Positions 55,690-64,000 of a DNA stretch of 64,000 nt are shown one piece after another (within the stretch, counting starts at the first letter, position 1; every line of letters starts with the position of its first letter). Both the position numbers and the translations under genes were made by a program. Origin of the DNA: Pristionchus mayeri (Eukaryota; Nematoda; Chromadorea; Rhabditida; Neodiplogasteridae); the NCBI GenBank assembly GCA_036245805.1, contig BTRK01000005.1, positions 10,354,001 through 10,418,000 on the forward strand, read 5' to 3'. The notes beneath the pieces were generated by a model, which was given only the letters and a program-made list of their open reading frames with translations, searched no databases and was not told where the DNA came from.

Positions 55690-57892
55690 ATGCTGAGAGC
55701 AGTGGTCGCTCTGCTTCTTCCTGACCTTGCAGCTGCATGCCTGCCGATGAGGTCGGGAACCGGAGGAAGGATACCCGTAGGTACTGTTCGAGAGGGTGCA
55801 ATAGCGAATTCTCACCGTCTGGAAAATAGTAAAAATTCACTTCTGAAGTGTTTTCGACTTCTGGAATTTGTGGCAAACCTATTGTGTAAATACTGCAAAA
55901 GGCCACAATTTTGGGTTATCAAGCTCGCAAACGAGCGCATCTAAATACCCCTTTAGGAGCCATTTCTTTGTTCACTTTAGAATCATGTTCCTTTCAGTGA
56001 ACTGCGGCCCAGGAACAGTAATGAACGGGAATGCCTGTGTTTGCTTTCCTGCCTACGAAAGAGTCGACCAATATTCATGCAGTGAGTTGTTTATAATATT
56101 AAAATGTAAGAAAAGTAGCAGAAATCAGTAGTGATTTTAGAAAAAAATATGTTTCATGCAATTTGTTAATTATGTGTTTATTTATGTTGCAATATTGTTT
56201 TTGATTATTACAAGCAATACCAGCAAATTAGAGCCGTTCGGCTGCGTAAACGGAAACTACGACATTGCACTTCGGAAATGCATCTGCCGCCCCCCATACG
56301 AAACAGATGGCAACGGGAAATGCACCGGTTATGTTCATTTCATTTTGCAATAGTGTTGAACATGTGAGAACCGTTACTCAACATGACTTTATGCAGTGTT
56401 CAGCTGTCCGGCAAACGCCCATTGGACTGGCTACGTTTGTGTGTGTAATCCAGGGTACGAACAAGACCGAACAGGAAAGTGTGGTATGTTGTGGGCTTAC
56501 GAATATTTCTAAGAGGGAATTGTTCATGAATGTGTTGTATGAGTACACTTAAATTTGTTTGTTGTATAAGTACAAATGCATTTGTACGCCTCCGTACATC
56601 CGAGATGGCAACGGAAAGTGCACAGGTATGATTTATACCATTAGATATTATATCTTATTTGGCAAATATGCTATAAATTCCAGAGATTCTATTACACATT
56701 ATGAAAAATATTTCACGAAACTACTAAAGTAATTATTTCAGAAATAATGCGATGTCCAATGTGTATGATCCAATCCACGCAGGGTAGTAGACGCAACTGC
56801 CTAGATAAACATAATGACTTTCACATTTTTTGAGGCAAGAGTCAACATCACTTGATAATAACCGAGTTGTTCAGTGTCGATCTGCCCTGCCAACTCGCAG
56901 TGGAATGCATTAGCCGGCAAATGTGTGTGCAATCCTGGATTCGAACTCAACAGCCAAACCTTTCAATGCGGTACGTCCCGGTCTATCGAATATTAGCATT
57001 GACATCGAACTCAACAGCCAAACCAATAAATATGGTACGTTCTATACTTTCAAATGTTAATTGGTTGAAATTGCTCAATACATCGTCGAGGGTAACGACA
57101 TTATCCTACCTTTCGAATCGATAGCCGGGTGTTTTCGTGGTCAAAGTCAGAACCATTCAAATTTGCAAATACTTCTTCATTCATTCCTCTACGCACAAAG
57201 GGTTAGAAAAAAAATTGTTTTAATTTTGAAAAATTCATCAATACGCAATTAAGGTGCAATTTCTCCATAGCCCAATATCCAATGAATTCGGTACATCATA
57301 CCTCACAGGGAAAGGCCGCGAGGGTAGGTTGACTTGTGAGCACTACGGTATCAGTAGTACCGGTATTTCACGAATAAAAACTAATCGGAGCAAAGTGTTC
57401 TGCAGGTGACACAAAACCACATCTAGAATCAGAATTGACGTTTGACTGACTAGCTTATGCGCAATTATGAAAGTGAATGTGTTCATGAAAGGTGCACGAA
57501 ACTGCTAATACTTTGAATTTCAGAATTCAAATGCCCAAAATACTATTATTACGATCCAACCATACTGCTTTGCAGAGGTGAATTTCTCTAATACTTATTG
57601 TTTGCGATTAATAGTTATCTAATATTTGTTATCACCATATAATTTGATTATCACAGCTTGTCCGGTCAACGCGGAAATATCGCTCGACGGACTGAGGTGC
57701 CAATGTGGGCCGGACTACGTGCAAGTCAATGGAGTGTGCGAACAGCTGCGGGGAGGATATCGGACGACAACTGTCCATGTTCCATTATTCAACCCAAGAC
57801 AGTTACTGTTTTCCATTGTCATTCAACATTTCCTAGTGAAAATCTCCATTTTCATAGTCCTAGTGAAAATCTCCATCTTCATGCAACAATGA
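55690..57892 (+). CDS. Secreted EGF/TIL-like cysteine-rich protein, copy H3 (about 247 aa)
   Basis: Exons are 55690-55780, 55998-56081, 56232-56327, 56397-56483, 56875-56970, 57524-57577 and 57657-57892, all with phase-1 junctions. A signal peptide (MLRAVVALLLPDLAAACLPM) is followed by one cysteine module per exon: NCGPGTVMNGNACVCFPAYE; GCVNGNYDIALRKCICRPPY; CPANAHWTGYVCVCNPGYEQ; CPANSQWNALAGKCVCNPGF; a short KCPKYYYYDP exon; and CPVNAEISLDGLRCQCGPDY. The pattern C...C.C.PGY...G.C is EGF-like. Uniform phase 1 allows exon duplication. The C-terminus has a 24-bp direct repeat. A truncated extra exon relic lies at 56573-56626. Confidence 0.75.
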
Positions 57893-58440
57893 AAAGCCCG
57901 AGATTTTCACTCCGTATTTTTATGTTAAAAGAACATCACATGTTACATGTTGTATTTGCTTCAGTCTGAAGCCTTCAATTTTAAAATGCTCATGTCATCA
58001 GTCGATTCTCATCATTTATCCCGTTGTTTTGATACGAACAACGTAGTGCGGCAATCAAGTCCAATCAGAATAAAGTCAATAACTTATGGGTCAAACTGTG
58101 ATTTTCACCTATGAACTCATAGATGGGATAATTTCGAACGGGCAGTGTTTTCATTTAAAATATGAAACACCTGGTCAAATGCCCGAGGAGCAAGGTAGTG
58201 AAATGGAAAGAATGGGATAGCAAATGAAGGGGGAGCGGACAATTGTGCATCTGGCGAAGTGCCCACACTTCATTACAAGTGGTAATTTGTCAACCAGAGA
58301 CCAAAATGGGCAAAGTATCATTGCATTCCGGATAATATTCTCTGTTATACTGCACAATAGTAGGTCATTCATGATTTACTCAATGATATTTCTGCACTGA
58401 AGACCATTGCTGTTAATGTGAAAGTAAAAAAACATTTCAG
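57893..58440. other. 3' flank of H3 and intergenic DNA
   Basis: AATAAA near 58070. No other gene is supported. Confidence 0.45.
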
Positions 58441-58479
58441 AACTCATTCAGAACTCGAACTGATTAATTTTCCCAAGAC

Positions 58480-58620
58480 GAGTCCCCTGACCATACTGCT
58501 CCTCCAATATCCTTCCCATGTGATTGATTGTCCGTGACATTTTGAATCGATCATAGTTCAGGGACATGATGAGAACAGTGGTCGCTCTTTTTCTACCCGA
58601 CTCATTTTCCCCTAGACGGG
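58480..58620 (+). pseudogene. Second decayed signal-exon duplicate
   Basis: ATG at about 58567 starts MMRTVVALFLPDSFSPRR, then the sequence diverges. It is preceded by CTGACCATACTGCTCCTCCA, a degenerate copy of the upstream module. Confidence 0.6.
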
Positions 58621-58822
58621 TCCCCTTAATCCCTTCGCTACCTTCGCCTCCATCTGTCTCTCCCTTTGTCTTCCTTCGCTTGTATTTCTTCGTTCGTTGT
58701 ATCTGGCTGTTCAGCACCATTCTTTCACACAAACCATTTCCGAAGACCGTGCTGCTCCTCGAATATCCTTCCCCTACGATTGCCTTTTCCGCGACATTTC
58801 GAATCTACCTTAGTTTAGTAAC

Positions 58823-59969
58823 ATGCTGAGAACAGTGGTCGCTCTGCTTCTTCCTGCCCTTGCAGCTGCATGCCTGCCGATGAGAACGGGAACTGGAGGA
58901 AGGATACCCGTAGGTACTGAATAAAACCTGAAGTACGGAATGTGGATCATTTTTTGAAGAGTTGCTACGAAGCTCGTAGATAAGGATCCCTCCACCATAA
59001 ATACATTTACGAATTACGTTCGTTTCAGTCGCTTGCGGTCCGGGGACAGTGACGAGAGGGAACTCCTGTGATTGTTTGCCGTTTTACATCAGAATCGATC
59101 AGAATTCATGCAGTATGTTTTAAAAATGAACTAACATTGTGCTCGAGAAAAGATGACATTAGTCATACCGCTCACGAGGCTCCCTCCCCACGCGACTCTC
59201 TCTTTCTTGTGCGACACGATTCTGAAGATCTACTCCCTCCGTTCCTCTTTTCCCTAACCCCTAATTATATTCTCGAACACTTGATGAAGCGCCCTTGTGA
59301 TGTACGATAAATAAATAAATAAATACAAATTGCAGAATCACCCGCTTGCTTGAACGGAATCTTCGACCCGACAGAGGGATGTGTTTGCGAAGCCGGATAC
59401 CAACTGGATTCTATGACAGGAAACTGTACGCCTGTATCCAGTTAGTAAATTGTCTTGTTCTTACAGAATTCGAACAAATTTCAAAAGTGTTAAAGTACCC
59501 TAAGGCAACAATTAATGCGTTTTCCAAATGATTTCACACAGTATTTTCTAGCTCTGAATCGCATTCCTTTTAGTCACTTGCGGATCGGGCACAGTAAAGA
59601 ATGGAAACAAGTGCGATTGTTTGCCGTTCTACATCAGAGTCAATGCTTACACATGCCGTGAGTTTTCAAACAATTTTACTAGCTATTTTGCATGACTAGA
59701 GTAGGCAATTTCTATAGCTTGATCGTTATGCCCCCTCGCCTAATTTATCTATCCGATTGGTGCACATCGGTTTCGTTATTTTGTCTCGAATCGATAATCG
59801 TATGTGTGACGTAAGATTGGACTATGCAGCAGAACCACCCATTTGTATGCCGAACGAACACTTTGAGCCCGATAAGGGATGTATATGTGATCCCGGATAC
59901 GTGCGAGATCCCTCAGGAATTTGTATGGATATTAATCTGTTCAGATATTTTTTTGTTTCTCATTGCTAA
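58823..59969 (+). CDS. Secreted EGF/TIL-like cysteine-rich protein, copy H4 (167 aa)
   Basis: Five exons, 58823-58913, 59029-59112, 59336-59440, 59574-59657 and 59830-59969, all phase 1. Signal peptide MLRTVVALLLPALAAACLPM, then alternating modules: A (residues ~31-58, ACGPGTVTRGNSCDCLPFYI), B (59-93, CLNGIFDPTEGCVCEAGYQL), A' (94-121, TCGSGTVKNGNKCDCLPFYI) and B' (122-167, CMPNEHFEPDKGCICDPGYV). A and A' share CLPFYIR; B and B' share GC.C..GY. The A-B unit has clearly been duplicated. AATAAA at about 60215. The upstream module is intact. I expect an extracellular protein; the exact domain name (TIL or EGF-like) is uncertain. Confidence 0.8.
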
Positions 59970-60440
59970 AGTTTCTGCTTTGAAATTATGGTGTGATCTC
60001 ACGTATCACCAACCCATGTGGTGATTGAATTTAAAACATTCGGGATATTATTTTGTTAACCGGCTTCAATTCCCGAGAAGGATATTATTTATATTTTCAA
60101 TGAGTGTCTGGAATCTGCAAAAGCTAAATAATTATGTGTTCTGGGGGAGGGAGTTCGGGCGGAAAGAATCCCCGTCGACTGTTCATCCCTATTCGCTCCA
60201 CTATCTCACCACACTTCAATAAATTGTAAATGTTTACTCAAAAAACTGTGACTTACATTTCGACGAACTCTCGAATGCCGAGAGCGAGAAATGCGTAGAA
60301 CTGACATACAATCTAGAATGAAAAGGAAAAAGTAACACTGTGCTAGAAGGAGCAAAAAGGGAGAAAAGGGAAAGAAGCAAGGCAGTGAAAGGGAAAGTGC
60401 AGGAGAAGATATGAAGATGTAGAAGAAGAAGAAGGAGAAG
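59970..60440. other. 3' flank of H4; purine-rich tract
   Basis: 60330-60450 is an AAG/GGA-rich strand-asymmetric tract ending in the G-run that starts the next element. No gene. Confidence 0.5.
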
Positions 60441-60447
60441 CAGCGTT

Positions 60448-62776
60448 GGAGGGGGGGGGGGGGGCGGACAAAACCTAAATAACCAAAAGCTCAAAAAATC
60501 ACAGCTCGCAAGGAAGTTGGGGTAGGAACTTGGGAGTTGTTACATTGTCACCAGTATGCACTCCTCTACATCACCATAACTAAACCTTCTAACTAGGCGA
60601 TTTTGAGTTTTACTCCTCACCTATATGAGAGGAATCGCTAGAAAATCACCCATTTGAGGGGGGTTCACGGCGGTAAAACACAAAAACATGCTATCCAGAT
60701 CTAAACTTGGTATAAGGTATTTCAAATGATGCTCTTTCAAACTGCGTCGTCTGAATTTTGATAACTATCGTCATCTTCGAGATTCAGAAGGCCAAACTTG
60801 GGACACTCGCTTTTTAAGGGTCAAATCGAGCCCACTTAAATGACTATAAGTCCGTGTAAAATGAAGATAGAGACTCGTCCTTTGCACCGACCGAAAGCTG
60901 CAAACATTCTCTACAACTTTTATGTTGAGCATGTCATTCCCCGATCATGCCCCAGTGCGGGGTGGTCGGGTCGACCAAAAATGACCGAATTCTGGAAATC
61001 GGAAAAACTGCCCTGAATAACTATGCGCGATTGATAGACCCTATGTGTGACTAACTTCACGCCAAAATTAGCCAAATTGAAGGGGGTAAACAAAAAAGGC
61101 GTGACTTTTTGTCCTATGACGTCAGAATGGGTCATATACCAAAACACCCCATTACCTCCTACTGTCAGCTAGTAGCCTCAAATTGGTCCCTAATCATCCA
61201 AAACAACATTTAGAATTGCTTCCGACCTCAATACAGTACTTCCATTGGGTCAAAATTACGACCAGACCAGAAAATTGAAAATCGATTTTCAGACCCTTCT
61301 CGACTTGAGAGTTGGGCTGATATGTGCTAAATCAATTTCAAATAATGTAGGAATGTTCTTCTAAGATATTCATATAAAGGGCGCACCTATAAATACGAAA
61401 TTTTATCTGAAGGAACGAATTAAAAGTGCACAACTGTACTTTAGGTCAACATAGTGCTAGCGCCCCGACTCATAGCTATAAATGTAGTGCACGATGAGCT
61501 AAACATTTCATCTGAAGAAAGTGAGTCTCTATCTTTTCGCTGAAGCGCGCTACAGGGCCTAGAAGATGGCCATAAACGGGATAGAATCCCCCGAGAGCGC
61601 GTGCTCTAACCGTCTGGCGCTCTCGCCGCCTGACCTCCCTCTCCCATATGAATATCTTCTATATGAATATCTTAGAAGAACATTCCTACATTATTTGAAA
61701 TTGATTTAGCACATATCAGCCCAACTCTCAAGTCGAGAAGGGTCTGAAAATCGATTTTCAATTTTCTGGTCTGGTCGTTATTTTGACCCAATGGAAGTAC
61801 TGTATTGAGGTCGGAAGCAATTCTAAATGTTGTTTTGGATGATTAGGGACCAATTTGAGGCTACTAGCTGACAGTTGGAGGTAATGGGGTGTTTTGGTAT
61901 ATGACCCATTCTGACGTCGCCGGACAAAAAGTCACGCCCTTTTTGTTTACCCCCTTCAATTTGGCTAATTTTCTGCGTGAAGTTAGTCACACATAGGGTC
62001 TATCAATCGCGCATAGTTATCCAGGGCAGTTTTTCCGATTTCTAGAATTCGGTCATTTTTGGTCGACCCGACCACCCCGCACTGGGGCATGCACGGGGAA
62101 TGACATGCTCAACATAAAAGTTGTAGAGAATGTTTTCAGCTTTCGGTCTGTGCAAAGGACGAGTCTCTATCTTCATTTTAAACAGGCTTATAGTCATTTA
62201 AGTGGGCTCGATTTGACCCTTAAAAAGCGAGTGTCCCAAGTTTGGCCTTCTGAATCTCGAAGATGACGATAGTTATCAAAATTCAGACGACGCAGTTTGA
62301 AAGAGCATCATTTGAAATACCTTACACCAAGTTTATATATGGATAGGATGATTTTGTATTTTCCGCCGCGGAGAAGGTGATTATCTCGTGATGTCTCTCA
62401 TATATAGGGGGGGTCAAGGTCTAAAATTACGAATTTGGGTGGAAATTCTTGGTTAGATAAACACCGCATGAGGTAATCAATCGGTATTCCAGTGCCCCAG
62501 AAACTAGTGTCACCGAGTGATATGGGAATTGATTGATTGCGGTATTTCGTTTTTAATTAACCATGAATTTCCACCAAAATTCGCAATTTTAGACCATGAA
62601 CCCCTTTACATAGGTGAGGAGTGAAACTCAACATCGCCTAGTTAGAAGGTTTAGCTATGGTGATGTAGAGGAGTGCATACTGGTGACAATGTAACAACTC
62701 CCAAGTTCCTATCCCAACTTCCCAGCGAGCTGTGATTTTTTGAGCTTTTGATCATTTAGGTTTTGTCCGCCCCCCG
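60448..62776. mobile_element. Foldback element, G/C-tract family, copy e, with nested 1.6-kb palindrome
   Basis: Outer arms 60448-60640 and 62590-62776 have the family ends (GGCGGACAAAACCTAAATAA / TTTAGGTTTTGTCCGCCCCC). Inside, about 60700-62340 is a near-perfect palindrome with arms of ~800 bp, for example GATTCAGAAGGCCAAACTTG at the left and its complement at the right. At the centre (about 61575-61640) an unpaired GC-rich segment faintly resembles a minus-strand tRNA (a poor B-box), which I do not call. Confidence 0.8.
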
Positions 62777-63063
62777 CGTTGGAGAGTTGAGAAATTGTGA
62801 AGCGATCACACTTCATTACAGGTGGTAATTTATCAATCAGTGACGATAACTTGTCAACCAGAAACTAAAATGGCCAACGTGTCATTGCATTCCAGTATTC
62901 TCTACTGTACTCGACAATAGCGAGATGGAGAAATGCCTAAAGAGACTCGGCTGGCATTCCCTCTAGAATGAAAGCGAAAAAAAGGAACGCTCTGGTAGAC
63001 GTGCAAAAAAGGGAGAGGGGCAAGGCAATCATGTGTGCGAGAATGACAACGTCACACTTTTCT
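62777..63063. other. Intergenic
   Basis: 62812-62915 resembles 58254-58355 (CACACTTCATTACA.GTGGTAATTT), a low-copy repeat. No gene. Confidence 0.45.
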
Positions 63064-63134
63064 ACGTTCAGTGGAAATCGAACCCCCGTCCAATACTTGG
63101 AAGGCATCCATACTGACCATTGCATCACGAACGT
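63064..63134 (-). tRNA. tRNA-Gly(TCC)-like gene
   Basis: A 71-nt cloverleaf on the minus strand. The 7-bp acceptor ACGTTCG pairs with TGAACGT (last pair G-T). D-stem ATGC/GTAT, anticodon stem GATGC/GTATT with loop CTTCCAA (anticodon TCC), variable GGAC, and T-arm GGGGG-TTCGATT-TCCAC with one mismatch. The loops are near-canonical for tRNA-Gly. The acceptor stem is unusual for glycine tRNAs and several pairs are wobble, so it may be a diverged or pseudo-tRNA. Confidence 0.55.
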
Positions 63135-63740
63135 GGTTTCTGGTTGAGTATTAGAGCAGCGTATTCAACGCAGGCGTAGCTTGCAATCGGTTCCCCCGTA
63201 CAATGATTTTCGTTTATCGTGCATGATTAAAGCTAAGAGAAAGAAAAGAGTGAGAGCGTAGCATTGAAGAATTATGATGTCGTGTTCGTTGCACTTAATC
63301 ATCTTTAATGTGTGCCTACTTACCAGTTAATCGATAAATGGGTAAATGAGTGAGAGAATGTCTCCAATCGAAGTGTGTAGATATCTTTAAATTGAATTCG
63401 CTGAGCGTTACTCTCTTCTGCATGAGTGGGGCTCTACAAATAACATTGCATCACCACTTCCTATATCAAATGTCACTGATGCGTTAGAGCGTCGCGTTGC
63501 TCATCTCCTTCCCCGCTCTTTTCACTACTCAAACACCACATTTCGGATAACTTCCAGATGATCAGGCTAGATGGTTATAGAAAATTAGGAATCACGCGTA
63601 TTTATAACATTTGAATTTGAGTTGTGAATAACTACAGCTAATACTACAAGGCGATCCTATGGAACAGGAGCACATTGACATTAGGAGCGGATCAAACAAT
63701 GAAATAAGCTTGCAAGTTCAGCCACTACAATCTTCTGCCA
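63135..63740. other. Intergenic
   Basis: No supported gene. Confidence 0.4.
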
Positions 63741-63955
63741 TTGGCGCTCAATAAAATGCGGCACCGGTTTGCCCTTTCATCACTCGAAGGAACTAATGCG
63801 GGAAGCATACTTCTTCTCCTCGTCTATCTAGCTTTGCTTCAGGCCATCCAACATCCTGCGATGAACCGACTTGTGCTGAAATTAGTGAAGAAAAGGAACA
63901 CGAGGAGAAGGAGGACGCGACTGACCACGGTCCGTCTGTACATGCGTGAAAAAAA
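63741..63955 (+). CDS. Possible small secreted/TM protein gene fragment
   Basis: An ATG-initiated frame from 63741 carries a hydrophobic segment (GSILLLLVYLALLQ). After a plausible TTCAG acceptor at about 63841, another frame reads SCDEPTCAEISEEKEHEEKE and ends DHGPSVHA stop. That acidic tail is homologous to the fragment at 49505-49603. The hydrophobic-then-acidic plan recalls the 20-31 kb small-gene family. No donor links the two parts convincingly, and the gene may continue past the window. Confidence 0.3.
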
Positions 63956-64000
63956 GTATAATTGCTCATTCATCGTAAATCTCAAAAAGCTACTTTGATT

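Overview
The window looks like nematode nuclear DNA, probably from a diplogastrid such as Pristionchus. That placement is an inference. What the sequence shows is short exons, introns with GTAAGT/GTGAGT donors and TTTCAG-type acceptors, AATAAA signals just after stops, nematode-only Srh and Str type seven-transmembrane chemoreceptors, and many foldback (inverted-repeat) elements. Almost every gene is spliced, so plain open reading frames are misleading. I built the gene models by matching exon phases by eye.

Layout. 0.3-1.3 kb: 3' part of a spliced gene with a hydrophobic C-terminal tail. 1.3-7.2 kb: intergenic DNA with a G-tract foldback element and a mariner-type inverted-repeat element. 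7.2-11.75 kb (minus): multi-TM chemoreceptor-like gene, with a mariner element in one intron that itself carries a broken non-LTR retrotransposon. 12-17 kb: a hAT-type MITE with a clear 8-bp target duplication, hairpins and repeat arrays. 18-20 kb (minus): decayed chemoreceptor exons. 20.4-31 kb: six small two-exon genes on the plus strand, each a hydrophobic segment plus a short tail and most preceded by a related upstream block, interrupted by a secreted cysteine-rich gene. 31.4-38.3 kb: a RING-finger gene and a truncated neighbour whose intron is filled by a ~455-bp tandem array and tRNA-headed SINEs. 38.8-41.4 kb: nested foldback element. 41.7-43.7 kb: near-complete Srh chemoreceptor. 45.3-49.1 kb: Str-like chemoreceptor broken by two inverted copies of a 1.3-kb hairpin element. 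50.4-60 kb: four copies of a secreted cysteine-rich, EGF/TIL-like gene, two of them inside an inverted segmental duplication. 60.4-62.8 kb: foldback element with a 1.6-kb palindrome inside. 63-64 kb: a tRNA-Gly-like sequence and a small-protein fragment.

Most promising for something undescribed: (1) the tandem array of small transmembrane-peptide genes with shared upstream blocks; (2) five consecutive 18-nt hairpins at 50,967-51,071 whose stems differ in sequence yet all pair perfectly; (3) an RING protein with an N-terminal domain I do not recognise and a neighbour that keeps only that domain. The genes otherwise look like fast-evolving environmental-interaction families (chemosensory receptors, secreted cysteine-rich proteins), not a metabolic pathway.
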